A DNA stretch of 33,153 bases from Neisseria mucosa (GCF_003044445.1 NZ_POWX01000024.1:1-33153), one strand, 5' to 3'. Positions 13,176 to 21,463 are shown, counted from the first letter of the stretch. Program-made: numbers and translations. The notes: generated by a model not told the origin, from the sequence alone.

Positions 13176-14114
13176 TCATCTCGATGGTTCAAACCAAACG
13201 ATTTGTTCTTTATCGATATGTATCGACACGGTATCACCGGCGGGTAAGTGTTCGGCGGGTAACAGGGTGGTCAGCTCGCCGTATTCGGGGTGGGCGAAAG
13301 TCAGGCGCAGGCTGTCGGGCAAGGGGGTAAGGGACAGGATGCGGCAGGGTGTACCTTGCGGGTTGGGGCGGATGGCGTGCGTAGGGATGTGGCGCGTATC
13401 GTCGGTGTTGGGCAGTCCGAGCAGGCGGGCGGCTTGGGCGTTGGCAGGGCGGCGGAAGAGTTCTGCGGGCGTGCCGTATTGGAGGATGCGCCCTTCGTGC
13501 ATGAGGGCGATATGGTCTGCCAGCGCGGCGGCTTCTTCGGGGGAATGGGTTACGAGGACGGCGGGGATGTTTTGACGGCGGATGCTCTCGTCGGTCAGGC
13601 GGTAGAGGTTGTGGCGCAGGTGGGTATCGAGGCTGGAGAAGGCTTCGTCCAAGAGCAGCAGCGACGGTTTGATAATCAGGGCGCGGGCGAGGGCGAGGCG
13701 TTGCTGTTCGCCGCCGGAGAGGCTGCCGGGTTTGCGGCGGGCTTCGTTTTCCAAACCGATGTCGCGCAGCGCCTGCATGGTTTGCGCTTCGATTTCGGCT
13801 TTGGGCAGGCGGCGCATTTTGAGTCCGAAACCGACGTTTTCTTGGGCGGTCAGGTGCGGGAACAGGGCGTAGTCTTGAAACATCAGCGAGACGTTGCGCT
13901 TTTCGGGCGGGACGGCGGTGATATTTTGCCCGTCCAGCCAAACTTCGCCGCTGTCGGGCTTGACAATGCCGGCGATGATTTTGAGCAGAGTGGATTTGCC
14001 GCAGCCGGAGCGTCCGAGGACGGCGAGGGTTTCGCCGGCGGAGACGGTCAGGCTGATGCGGTCGGCGACGGTTTTGCTGTCGAAGCGTTTGCAGATGTCG
14101 GTAAGTCGGAGCAT
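13176..14114 (-). CDS. FbpC/PotA-type ABC transporter ATPase, orphan
   Basis: This 312-residue ATPase subunit has Walker A GRSGCGKST (34-42), Q80, signature LSGGE (132-136), Walker B LLLLDE (152-157) and H190. The C-terminal extension (about 235-312) looks like the regulatory TOBE-type domain of the iron(III)/polyamine/sulfate importer subfamily. The closest resemblance is to FbpC-type ferric iron ATPases. No permease or binding-protein gene is in the window, so the partners must be elsewhere. The upstream Nudix gene is on the same strand, 84 bases away, with only a single DUS between, so the two may share a transcript. Confidence 0.9.
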   Translation of the reverse strand: MLRLTDICKRFDSKTVADRISLTVSAGETLAVLGRSGCGKSTLLKIIAGIVKPDSGEVWLDGQNITAVPPEKRNVSLMFQDYALFPHLTAQENVGFGLKMRRLPKAEIEAQTMQALRDIGLENEARRKPGSLSGGEQQRLALARALIIKPSLLLLDEAFSSLDTHLRHNLYRLTDESIRRQNIPAVLVTHSPEEAAALADHIALMHEGRILQYGTPAELFRRPANAQAARLLGLPNTDDTRHIPTHAIRPNPQGTPCRILSLTPLPDSLRLTFAHPEYGELTTLLPAEHLPAGDTVSIHIDKEQIVWFEPSR

Positions 14115-14198
14115 GGGTTTCAGACGACCTTTTGGGGAATCGGGGAAGGAAAACGGCGGGGCGTTGGCGGGTTGGTTTATCGGCTCATTTTTCGGCGC

Positions 14199-15077
14199 TC
14201 AGCGGCAAAGGCTGTCCAGCCAAAGGCTTAGCGGGTGCTGCCTGTCGAGCGCGCCGTAGCGTTTGAGGGCTTCGAGGGTAACGAGCTGGGCATCGTGCAT
14301 CATGGTTTGGGACAACATGGTTTCGACAAGTTGCGAAACGTTCATCAATTCAAACCCTGCGACTTCGCCGTCTTGGTTTTCGGGGCGGACGGATTCGGGC
14401 AGGACGATGTCGAAGATGTGCAGGATTTCGTTGTGGATGCCGCGCGAGACGGGACGCAGGCTGTGGATTCGGGCGGCGGGTCGGAGTGTAGCGAGGGCGG
14501 GCGGCATCAGTCCGGCTTCTTCTTCGCTTTCGCGGCAGACGGCTTCAAACGGGGTTTCGCCGCTGGCAATGCCGCCGCCGACGAGGTTGTCGAGTTTGTT
14601 GGGATCGACGGCTTTGTGCGGGCTGCGGCGGCCTATCCAAAAATGCCAGCCGTCATCGGTTTGCACCAGTCCGTTGAGGTGGACGGCTTGGCTCATGAGT
14701 CCGAACGGGCGGAAGGCGGCGCGTTCCAACACAAAAAGCACCTTGCCCGCGTCGTCGCACACGTCAAACTTTTCGTCGCGCCAGCCGTGCAGCAGTCCGA
14801 GGCTTTTCCATTCGTGCGCCAAGTGCTGCAAACTGTCGCCCATCGCCAGCCAGTTGTCCGTTTGCAGGTAGAGGTCGTCTGAAACTTCAGAAAGCCCTTC
14901 CTGCCAGTCTTGTTTGATCCGTTCGCGCCAAAACGGATTCAGACGACCCAAAGCCAGCCCGTTCAGATGGAGCGTGTTCCAGTCGTCCGACGCGCCGTAA
15001 CTTGCCCGCGCCCAATCGTAGAGCGCGTCGTGGGTGCGGCGGTCGATTGTTTCGGAAAAACAAGGGTACGAAGACAT
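14199..15077 (-). CDS. Nudix hydrolase with N-terminal DUF4743-type domain
   Basis: The 292-residue protein has a complete Nudix box at 168-190 (GGGIASGE ... RESEEEAGL), the metal-binding motif of enzymes that split nucleoside diphosphates linked to another group. The N-terminal 115 residues, with LNGLALGRLNPFWRERI, fit the DUF4743 region found in thiamine-pyrophosphokinase-related Nudix proteins. The substrate is unknown, with thiamine derivatives being one possibility. Two DUS lie in the coding region (about 14871-14884 and 14938-14949), one encoding VSDDLY. The start precedes PCFSET and overlaps nothing. Confidence 0.88.
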   Translation of the reverse strand: MSSYPCFSETIDRRTHDALYDWARASYGASDDWNTLHLNGLALGRLNPFWRERIKQDWQEGLSEVSDDLYLQTDNWLAMGDSLQHLAHEWKSLGLLHGWRDEKFDVCDDAGKVLFVLERAAFRPFGLMSQAVHLNGLVQTDDGWHFWIGRRSPHKAVDPNKLDNLVGGGIASGETPFEAVCRESEEEAGLMPPALATLRPAARIHSLRPVSRGIHNEILHIFDIVLPESVRPENQDGEVAGFELMNVSQLVETMLSQTMMHDAQLVTLEALKRYGALDRQHPLSLWLDSLCR

Positions 15078-15198
15078 GGCTGTTCCTCAATCCAATCATA
15101 AACATAAAGCGGATTGTATCTGCTTCGTTTCAATTTGCAACCAACTCTATCCACAATCAGGCGGCACACGCTGCAAAGCCAAACCGCCCGAAAACCGC

Positions 15199-15204
15199 TA
15201 TAAT
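15199..15204 (+). promoter_or_regulatory. Candidate -10 box of the carbonic anhydrase gene
   Basis: Exact TATAAT 28 bases before the ATG. The -35 region has no good match, so the assignment is tentative. Confidence 0.4.
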
Positions 15205-15232
15205 CGTCTCATTTTGTCGGAGGTACAACACC

Positions 15233-15829
15233 ATGAGCGAATTGAGCGAAATTCTCGCCTATAACCAAAATTTTGTCGAATCGGGCGAATACGAAAAATA
15301 TTTCACTGACAAATATCCCGGCCGCGAACTGGCCATCCTGTCCTGCATGGACGCACGCATCATCGAGCTGCTGCCCAACGCGCTCGGACTGAAAAACGGC
15401 GACGCCAAGCTTATCAAAAACGCCGGCGCGCTCGTTACCCATCCTTGGGGTTCCGTCATGCGCAGCCTTTTGGTCGCCGTGTTCGAACTCAAAGTCAAAG
15501 AAATCATGGTCATTGCCCACTACGACTGCGGTATGAAGGGGCTGAACGCCGCAGGTTTCCTCGAAAAAGTACACGAGAGCAACATCCCCGACGACCGCAT
15601 CGAAACCCTGCGCAATGCAGGCATCAACCTCGACAACTGGCTGACCGGTTTTGACAACGTAGAAGACAGCGTCCGCCACACCGTCGAAGTCATCCGCAAG
15701 CACCCGCTCATGCCCGCCGACATCGCCGTCCACGGACTCGTCATCCATCCGACCACCGGCAAACTCACCCTGGTCGTTGACGGCAGCCCCGAAGCAGAAA
15801 GCCTTTCAGACGACCCCGCCAACCCATAA
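15233..15829 (+). CDS. Beta-class carbonic anhydrase
   Basis: The start at 15233 is set by a strong GGAGG 8 bases upstream; the longer open frame to 15002 has none. The 198-residue enzyme interconverts CO2 and bicarbonate. Zinc ligands and active-site residues of the beta class are present: C38, D40 and R42 (SCMDAR), and H96 with C99 (HYDCG). The protein is compact, like the small bacterial beta clade. The last residues (SLSDDPANP) come from a DUS at about 15806, and a second, oppositely oriented DUS follows the stop, so uptake sequence has been absorbed into the C-terminus. nadD follows after 57 bases and may be co-transcribed. Confidence 0.93.
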   Translation: MSELSEILAYNQNFVESGEYEKYFTDKYPGRELAILSCMDARIIELLPNALGLKNGDAKLIKNAGALVTHPWGSVMRSLLVAVFELKVKEIMVIAHYDCGMKGLNAAGFLEKVHESNIPDDRIETLRNAGINLDNWLTGFDNVEDSVRHTVEVIRKHPLMPADIAVHGLVIHPTTGKLTLVVDGSPEAESLSDDPANP

Positions 15830-15886
15830 ACCCGACAGGTCGTCTGAAACCCAAACAGAGCGCACACCCCACACCCAAGGACACCC

Positions 15887-16498
15887 ATGAAAAACATCGG
15901 ACTTTTCGGCGGCACCTTCGACCCCATCCACAACGGCCACCTCCACATCGCCCGCGCCTTCGCCGACGAAATCGGACTCGACACCGTCGTCTTCCTGCCC
16001 GCAGGCGACCCCTACCACAAAGACCCGTCCCGCGCCTCCGCCCAAGACCGCCTCATCATGACCGAACTCGCCATCGCCGACGACCCCCGCTTCGCCGCCA
16101 GCGACTGCGACATCGTCCGCGACGGCGCGACCTACACCTTCGACACCGTCCAAATCTTCCGCCAGCAATTCCCCGCCGCCCAACTTTGGTGGCTCATGGG
16201 CAGCGACAGCCTCATGAAACTGCACACTTGGAAAAAATGGCAGACCCTCGTGCGCCAAACCCACATCGCCGTCGCCATGCGCCAAGGCGACAACCTCAAC
16301 CAAACCCCGCGCGAACTCCACGCCTGGCTGGGCGAAGCCCTCCAAAACGGCAGCGTCCGCATCCTCAACGCCCCCCTGCACAACACCTCTTCCACCCAAA
16401 TCCGCCAAACCCTCCAAAGCGGCAGACTTTCAGACGACCTCCCGCCCCAAGTCGCCCGCTACATCCGCGAACACAAACTGTACCAAAGCGGAAAATAG
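15887..16498 (+). CDS. nadD: Nicotinate-nucleotide adenylyltransferase
   Basis: This 203-residue enzyme joins ATP and nicotinate mononucleotide to make deamido-NAD, the key step of NAD synthesis. The nucleotidyltransferase motif GGTFDPIHNGHL is at 8-19, and the second motif SSTQIR near the C-terminus is intact. A DUS at about 16427 lies inside the gene and encodes LSDDLP. It is the first gene of the common nadD-rsfS-rlmH cluster. The start is followed directly by KNIGLFGG, as in homologues. Confidence 0.96.
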   Translation: MKNIGLFGGTFDPIHNGHLHIARAFADEIGLDTVVFLPAGDPYHKDPSRASAQDRLIMTELAIADDPRFAASDCDIVRDGATYTFDTVQIFRQQFPAAQLWWLMGSDSLMKLHTWKKWQTLVRQTHIAVAMRQGDNLNQTPRELHAWLGEALQNGSVRILNAPLHNTSSTQIRQTLQSGRLSDDLPPQVARYIREHKLYQSGK

Positions 16499-16565
16499 CG
16501 TAAATTCATACAGATAAGTTATAATACCATCCAAACCCCATTTCATTCCCACCATTAGGAAAACA

Positions 16566-16952
16566 ATGAACGAACAAGAACTGCAAGACCTGCAAAAAAT
16601 GGTCGAAACCGCCGTCGAAGCCCTCGAAGACATCAAAGCCAAAGACATCTCCGTCCTCGAAACCCAAGAAAAAACCTCACTGTTCGCCCGCATGATCATC
16701 GCCAGCGGCGACAGCACCCGCCAAGTCAAAGCCCTCGCCAACAACGTCGCCGTCAGCCTCAAAGAAGCCGGCTTCGAAATCCTCAGCACCGAAGGCGACA
16801 GCGGCGAATGGACGCTTGTTGACGCAGGCGACCTCGTCGTCCACGTCATGCTGCCCGCCGTCCGCGACTTCTACGACATCGACACCCTCTGGGGCGGCGA
16901 AAAACCCAGCTTCCACGCCGGCGCGCAAAAACCCTGGCACGCCGCCGACTAA
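16566..16952 (+). CDS. rsfS: Ribosomal silencing factor RsfS
   Basis: The 128-residue protein belongs to the Iojap/RsfS family. It binds ribosomal protein uL14 and blocks subunit joining when nutrients run short. Family features seen are EALEDIKAKDISVLE (18-32), a variable DSTRQVKALA helix, and the GDLVVHVMLPAVRDFYDIDTLW block. The ribosome site is TAGGAAAAC just upstream. It sits 67 bases after nadD and is followed by an intrinsic terminator, so rlmH may have its own promoter. Confidence 0.95.
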   Translation: MNEQELQDLQKMVETAVEALEDIKAKDISVLETQEKTSLFARMIIASGDSTRQVKALANNVAVSLKEAGFEILSTEGDSGEWTLVDAGDLVVHVMLPAVRDFYDIDTLWGGEKPSFHAGAQKPWHAAD

Positions 16953-16963
16953 GCAGCCATCCC

Positions 16964-16989
16964 AAGCCGTCTGTGCATACAGACGGCTT
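16964..16989 (+). terminator. Intrinsic terminator of rsfS
   Basis: AAGCCGTCTGT and ACAGACGGCTT pair around GCAT, followed by TATT. The stem contains GCCGTCTG, resembling the meningococcal DUS dialect rather than the local one. Confidence 0.75.
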
Positions 16990-17101
16990 TATTGCGCACA
17001 CCGAATCCTATCTTTGCCCAAACCGAAGTTTTCAGACGACCCCTTGACCGAACAATAACAATATCGGCTTAAGGAATCCCGTTTCACCATCATTCAAACC
17101 A

Positions 17102-17132
17102 AAAGGTCGTCTGAAAACTTTCAGACGACCCC
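17102..17132. repeat. DUS inverted pair upstream of rlmH
   Basis: DUS stem 18 bases before the rlmH ATG. As a terminator it would separate rsfS from rlmH; as a 5' hairpin it would sit next to the rlmH ribosome site (AAGGAAA). Confidence 0.65.
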
Positions 17133-17150
17133 ATCCAACCAAGGAAACCC

Positions 17151-17621
17151 ATGAACATCACCATCCTCGCCGTCGGCACCAAAATGCCCCGCTGGGTGGA
17201 CGAAGCCGTCGGCGAATACGCCAAACGCTTCGGACGCGACGTCGCCTACACCCTCAAAGAAATCAAACCCGAAAAACGCGGCGCAGGCGTCAACGCCGCA
17301 CAAGGCATGGCGGCGGAAGAAAAACGCATCCTCGAAGCCATCCCGCAAGGCGCGTTCCTCATCGTCCTCGACGAACGTGGCAAAGCCCCGACCTCCGTCG
17401 AGCTGGCGGAACACCTCAAAAGCTGGCAGCAAAACGGCGAACACGTCTGCTTCGTCATCGGCGGTGCCGACGGCATGACCGACCGCCTCAAACAACAAGC
17501 CCGCATGATGATGCGCCTCTCCAGTCTCACCCTCCCGCACGGCATGGTGCGCGTCCTTCTGACCGAACAGCTCTACCGCGCCGTCTCCATCCTCCACAAC
17601 CATCCCTACCACCGCGAATAG
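17151..17621 (+). CDS. rlmH: 23S rRNA pseudouridine-1915 N3-methyltransferase
   Basis: The 156-residue SPOUT-family enzyme methylates pseudouridine 1915 in helix 69 of 23S rRNA on the assembled ribosome, using S-adenosylmethionine. The knotted SAM-binding region shows LIVLDERGK (70-78), FVIGGADGM and LTLPHGMVRVLLTEQLYRA, and the family C-terminus is HNHPYHRE. Length matches the family (155-157). AAGGAAA precedes the ATG. Its place after nadD and rsfS is the usual bacterial arrangement. Confidence 0.97.
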   Translation: MNITILAVGTKMPRWVDEAVGEYAKRFGRDVAYTLKEIKPEKRGAGVNAAQGMAAEEKRILEAIPQGAFLIVLDERGKAPTSVELAEHLKSWQQNGEHVCFVIGGADGMTDRLKQQARMMMRLSSLTLPHGMVRVLLTEQLYRAVSILHNHPYHRE

Positions 17622-17722
17622 CAAAACGTCCCCGTAGGCAGGCTTCGTATATTTATTAAAGAAAAGTAATCATCTGAAATCATGGGATTTTTTTATTATA
17701 AACAATTTAATCAAGAAAATTC

Positions 17723-17751
17723 TTGACACCTTTCCGGAATGAAAGTATAGT
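17723..17751 (+). promoter_or_regulatory. Sigma-70 promoter of tRNA-fMet
   Basis: A perfect TTGACA (17723-17728) and TATAGT (17746-17751) are separated by the ideal 17 bases. The expected start is 5-7 bases before the mature tRNA end. Confidence 0.85.
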
Positions 17752-17763
17752 TCTACCTTCTGA

Positions 17764-17840
<77 letters not shown>

Positions 17841-17845
17841 ATTTT

Positions 17846-17874
17846 AAAAACCCTCGGTTTTCCGAGGGTTTTTT
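17846..17874 (+). terminator. Intrinsic terminator of tRNA-fMet
   Basis: AAAAACCCTCGG and CCGAGGGTTTTTT form a strong stem with a four-T loop and a T run, 6 bases after the CCA end. Confidence 0.92.
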
Positions 17875-17889
17875 GTTGTCTGCCGTCTA

Positions 17890-18046
17890 TATAGTGGATT
17901 AAATTTAAATCAGGACAAGGCGACGAAGCCGCAGACAGTACAAATAGTACGGAACCGATTCACTTGGTGCTCCAGCACCTTAGAGAATCGTTCTCTTTGA
18001 GCTAAGGCGAGGCAACGCCGTACTGGTTTAAATTTAATCCACTATA
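17890..18046. repeat. Correia element, full length (157 bp)
   Basis: Full-length element in the same orientation as the copy at 1392, with intact TATAGTGGATTAA ends and the IHF-type internal segment. Confidence 0.9.
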
Positions 18047-18312
18047 CATGAAAGTGGCAAATCGGCATGAGAAAATATCCGGAAGTCTAATGAATACCGG
18101 CAAAACCGCAAACAGTATGTTTTTGTATTTGAGAGATAAATAGATTCAAATAGAAACAGGATATTTCCTCCCACCGCCATTCCCCCTCCATCGGAATGGT
18201 TTCTTAAGAAGGGTCAACAACATGGGGGATGGAGAGTTTGCGTATCCTGTCTTGTGTAGCGTGAAACGGCGGATGGTTGGCGGGATGATTTCACTTTACC
18301 GTCTAAAATACC
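18047..18312. other. Gene-free interval
   Basis: Between the Correia element and the DUS terminator of the next gene I see no reading frame with a ribosome site and no clear RNA structure. Confidence 0.5.
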
Positions 18313-18343
18313 AAAGGTCGTCTGAAACTTTCAGACGACCTTT
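18313..18343 (-). terminator. DUS inverted-pair terminator
   Basis: Compact DUS stem with T run, 31 bases past the stop of the minus-strand hypothetical gene. Confidence 0.75.
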
Positions 18344-18373
18344 CCATCTTTTTCCTCAATGAGCCGGAAGGGA

Positions 18374-18649
18374 TTAACGTTTTTTCTTGGCGTTTTTCTT
18401 TTCGGCGGCGGCAAGGCGCATGGCGACGAATTCGACCATCAACTCTTTTTTCGTCCAGAAGAAGTTTTTCATTTTTTCCAGAGAATAGATTTTGCGCACC
18501 ATCATGGGCAGGCCGGCATGGATGATGGCGGCGACTTCGCCGTTGCGGGTTTCGTCCGCCATGGCGGTTTTGAGGTCGGTATTGTTGGCGGCGAGGTAGT
18601 CGCCGATTTGTTTTTGAACGCTGGCGCTGATTTCAAATTGCTTAATCAT
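18374..18649 (-). CDS. Conserved-looking small basic protein, unknown function
   Basis: The start at 18649 (MIKQFEISASVQ) is favoured by GGAAAGAAAAC just upstream; a longer frame from 18691 has no such site. The 91-residue protein is soluble and mostly helical in appearance, with no signal peptide or membrane helix. It ends in a lysine-rich tail (AAAEKKNAKKKR) that could bind nucleic acid or acidic partners. I do not recognise the family. It is divergent from hemJ and has its own terminator. Confidence 0.75.
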   Translation of the reverse strand: MIKQFEISASVQKQIGDYLAANNTDLKTAMADETRNGEVAAIIHAGLPMMVRKIYSLEKMKNFFWTKKELMVEFVAMRLAAAEKKNAKKKR

Positions 18650-18870
18650 GTTTTCTTTCCGTTTTGTGTTTGTCCCGCGGGGAATGGGCATATTAGTTTA
18701 ATTACATATGCATTTTAACAAAATTTAATCTTATTGCATATAAACAGTATGGAATTATGATGTGATTTACCATTTTTCGGGCGTAAAACAGACAGTCGTT
18801 GACATAAAGAAAACAGCCGCTTCGGTTTGGCGGGTAAAATATGCGTTTTCGAGCATGAGGTCGTCTGAAA

Positions 18871-19296
18871 ATGTATTTGTGGTTTAAGCTCTTGCATGTG
18901 TTTTTTGTGATTTCGTGGTTTGCCGGTCTGTTTTACCTGCCGCGTATTTTTGTGAATCTGGCGCAGGTCGAAGCGGCGGAGCAGCCGGTGGAATATGAGC
19001 GGCTCTCGGCGATGTCGCGGCGGCTGTATAAGTTTATGTCGCCGTTGGGCTTCGGGACGCTGGTGTTCGGTATTTTGATTCCGTTTGTTACGGGCTGGTG
19101 GGGGCAGGGCTGGCTGCATGTGAAGCTGTTGATGGGCCTGCTGCTTTTGGCTTATCAATTTTATTGCGGCGCGCTGCTTCGGGCCTTTGAGGAAAAGCGC
19201 AATACGCATTCGCACAAGTGGTACAGGGTGTTTAACGAAGTGCCTGTATTGATGATGGTCGTCGCTTTGTATATGGTGGTGTTCAAGCCGTTTTAA
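18871..19296 (+). CDS. hemJ: Protoporphyrinogen IX oxidase HemJ
   Basis: The 141-residue inner-membrane protein matches HemJ (UPF0093), the oxygen-independent enzyme that oxidises protoporphyrinogen IX to protoporphyrin IX late in haem synthesis. Four hydrophobic helices are visible. The conserved N-terminal block LLHVFFVISWFAGLFYLPR contains H9 and R25, and WLHVKLLMG carries the conserved lysine. The DUS AGGTCGTCTGAAA ends directly at the ATG, so its AGG is the only ribosome-site-like sequence. The CYTH gene follows after 63 bases on the same strand and may be co-transcribed. Confidence 0.93.
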   Translation: MYLWFKLLHVFFVISWFAGLFYLPRIFVNLAQVEAAEQPVEYERLSAMSRRLYKFMSPLGFGTLVFGILIPFVTGWWGQGWLHVKLLMGLLLLAYQFYCGALLRAFEEKRNTHSHKWYRVFNEVPVLMMVVALYMVVFKPF

Positions 19297-19359
19297 GGTG
19301 TGTGCGAAACCTGCAAAACCTGTTTTCAGACGACCTTCTTTTATATTGGAATCAAACAG

Positions 19360-19824
19360 ATGACTATTGAAATCGAACGCCGCTTCCTGTTGAAAAACGA
19401 TGACTGGAAGCGCGAAGCCTCTGCGCCGCAGGTGTTGCAACAGGGCTATTTGAGTGTGGAAAAAGAGCGCACTATCCGCGTGCGCATTATTGACGACAAG
19501 GCTTGGCTGACTTTGAAAGGCTATATTTCGGATGTCAGCCGCAGCGAGTTTGAATACGAAATTCCTTTGGTGCACGCGCAGCAGATGATGGAGACGATGT
19601 GTCCGTTTAAGATGGAAAAACACCGTTATCGGGTGGAATTTAAGGGCTTTGTGTTTGAAATCGACGAGTATTTCGGCGACAACGCGCCTTTGGTGGTGGC
19701 GGAACTTGAGCTGCCTGCGGAAGATACGCCGTTTGAAAAACCGGACTGGCTGGGCGCGGAGATTACGTCGGAAGGAAAATTTACCAATGCGTATTTGAGC
19801 AAACATCCTTATTCGACTTGGTAG
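19360..19824 (+). CDS. CYTH-domain protein (triphosphate tunnel enzyme family)
   Basis: The start at 19360 is preferred over an upstream ATG at 19300, because the CYTH domain begins right after it (MTIEIERRFLL) and the extra residues would be translated from a DUS. The 154-residue protein has the family's beta-tunnel residues: ExE at 4-6, TIRVRI, AWLTLKG, FEYEI, and EIDEYFG followed by ELEL. CYTH enzymes act on triphosphate substrates (inorganic triphosphate, thiamine triphosphate or ATP) with metal ions. The usual ExExK reads ExExR here. The exact substrate is unknown. Confidence 0.9.
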   Translation: MTIEIERRFLLKNDDWKREASAPQVLQQGYLSVEKERTIRVRIIDDKAWLTLKGYISDVSRSEFEYEIPLVHAQQMMETMCPFKMEKHRYRVEFKGFVFEIDEYFGDNAPLVVAELELPAEDTPFEKPDWLGAEITSEGKFTNAYLSKHPYSTW

Positions 19825-19853
19825 GCGGGTTCGGGATTTGATCGGCGGATTCG

Positions 19854-19873
19854 CGGGCGAAGCCCACGCTACG
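19854..19873. repeat. GTAGCGTGGG-type hairpin repeat
   Basis: GCGGGCGAAGCCCACGCTAC is a single-ended copy of the motif that bounds the 84-bp repeats at 25514 and 25741. Another copy lies at 23961-23981. Confidence 0.6.
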
Positions 19874-19915
19874 GCTGGCTTAATTTAATGCGCTATATCG
19901 GCTTGTTTGGTAATC

Positions 19916-19953
19916 AAAAGGTCGTCTGAAAACGTGTTTTCAGACGACCTTTT
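19916..19953. terminator. Bidirectional DUS terminator
   Basis: DUS stem between the convergent CYTH (+) and mltA (-) genes with A and T runs on both sides. Confidence 0.8.
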
Positions 19954-19969
19954 GACTTTTTAGCCTATT

Positions 19970-21292
19970 TTAAGGCTGGTAGCTGGGTTTCATGCCGTTG
20001 GGCAGGAGTTGCCAGACGTAGCCTGTGGTTTTCATTTTGCCGGCAACTTCGCCTGCTTCGTCGCCGTAGCCCCAGAAGTAGTCCACGCGAACGGCGCCTT
20101 TAATCGCGCTGCCTGTGTCTTGTGCCATGATCAGGCGGTTGAGGGCTTTTTTGGTGGTCGGATGGGCGGTGGCGACAAACAGCGGTGCGCCTAAGGTGAT
20201 GTAGTGGCGGTCGATGGCGCCCGCGTATTCACCCAAGAGCGGTGTACCCAATGCGCCGACCGGACCGGCTTCACTGCTGCCGGTCAGTTCGCGGAAGAAG
20301 ACGTAGCTGGGGTTTTGTCCCAAGACTTCGGCGAGGCGGCCGGGGTTTTGCTTCATGTAGGCTTTGATGCCCTGCATGCTGGTTTGTGCGAGGGGGAGGT
20401 AGCCTTTGTCTGCCATGTAGCGTCCGATGGAGACGTAGGGGTGTTCGTTTTTATCGGCGAATCCGACGCGGATGTATTTGCCGGATGGGGTTTTCAGACG
20501 ACCTGAACCTTGGATGTGCATGAAGAAGAGTTCGACGGGGTCTTCTGCGTAACCGAGGATGGGGGCTTTGCCGTTGAGCGCGCCGCCGTTGATTTGGTTG
20601 CGCGTGTAATAAGGAACGAAGCGGCTGCCTTCAAATCTGCCTTTGAGGGCGGTGCTGCGGGCGGTAATGGGGAATTGGGACAGGTCGGCGGTGTGTGTGC
20701 CGCTGTTGTCGATGACGCCGCTGTTGGCACCGGTTTGGCGGATGCGGACGGTGGCTTTGCTGCTTCTCAAATTGGCGGACAGGGGGACGGAAACGAAGTC
20801 GTTGGGGATGCCGTAGATGGGGAAGCGAGCCTTGCTTGTGGCTTTGTCATCGCCGAGCAGGACGGGTTCGTAGTAGCCGGTGATGGTGCCGGCGGGGTTG
20901 CCGTTGTTGCTGACTTGCCAAGGGGTGAAATAGCGTTCGAAGAAATGCTTGGCTTGGAGATGGTGGACGGGCGTCTGCATGGCTTGGGCGCACACGTCTT
21001 GCCAGCCTGCGCGGTTTTTGAGTTTTTCGCAGCCTAAGCGGAAGGATTGGAGGCTTTTGGTGAAGTGTTGGGTGTTCCAGTGCGGCAGTTCTTGGTGGGA
21101 CACGACGGTGTAGGTCGCGCCGCCGCCGCTGACGGTGGTACCGACGGGGTCGGGCGTACCGGTCGGTCGGTCGGGGCCTTTGACGGTGGTGGTGTCGACT
21201 TCGGGGAGTTTTTTGATGCGTTTGCTCGGGCAGGCGGAGAGGACGGCTGCGGTGATGGTCAGGAGTGTGATGCGGTATAGGTGTTTTTTCAT
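19970..21292 (-). CDS. mltA: Membrane-bound lytic murein transglycosylase A
   Basis: The 440-residue lipoprotein (lipobox LSAC, Cys21) matches MltA, known in meningococcus as antigen GNA33. It cleaves the MurNAc-GlcNAc bond of peptidoglycan with formation of 1,6-anhydro ends, at the inner face of the outer membrane. MltA signatures are GTITGYYEPVL (about 136-146), FFMHIQGSGRL, and the C-terminal AQDTGSAIKGAVRVDYFWG block, which carries the catalytic aspartate in this family. A proline/threonine-rich linker (about 30-58) follows the lipid anchor. A DUS inside the gene (about 20492-20503) encodes GRLKT. Confidence 0.97.
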   Translation of the reverse strand: MKKHLYRITLLTITAAVLSACPSKRIKKLPEVDTTTVKGPDRPTGTPDPVGTTVSGGGATYTVVSHQELPHWNTQHFTKSLQSFRLGCEKLKNRAGWQDVCAQAMQTPVHHLQAKHFFERYFTPWQVSNNGNPAGTITGYYEPVLLGDDKATSKARFPIYGIPNDFVSVPLSANLRSSKATVRIRQTGANSGVIDNSGTHTADLSQFPITARSTALKGRFEGSRFVPYYTRNQINGGALNGKAPILGYAEDPVELFFMHIQGSGRLKTPSGKYIRVGFADKNEHPYVSIGRYMADKGYLPLAQTSMQGIKAYMKQNPGRLAEVLGQNPSYVFFRELTGSSEAGPVGALGTPLLGEYAGAIDRHYITLGAPLFVATAHPTTKKALNRLIMAQDTGSAIKGAVRVDYFWGYGDEAGEVAGKMKTTGYVWQLLPNGMKPSYQP

Positions 21293-21420
21293 AATGCTGT
21301 CTTAAAGGTCGTCTGAAATCGGGTGGATGGGAACGTGGTTTGCAGACGGGATATTGGTCCGTTTATTCAAGAGCTTGGGATTCTAACACAGTTTTTCCGC
21401 CTGCTTTGGCTCAAGGCGTG

Positions 21421-21463
21421 AGGTCGTCTGAAAGCGGATGGGGCGGGTTTTCAGACGACTTTG
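21421..21463. repeat. DUS inverted pair between divergent genes
   Basis: The pair lies between mltA (-) and efeU (+), which point away from each other, so it cannot end either transcript. It may affect the mltA leader or serve only for uptake. Confidence 0.6.

Noticed and set aside
18715..19806. 363-codon minus-strand frame
   Set aside because: Antisense to hemJ and the CYTH gene; composition rich in His and Arg without domains.
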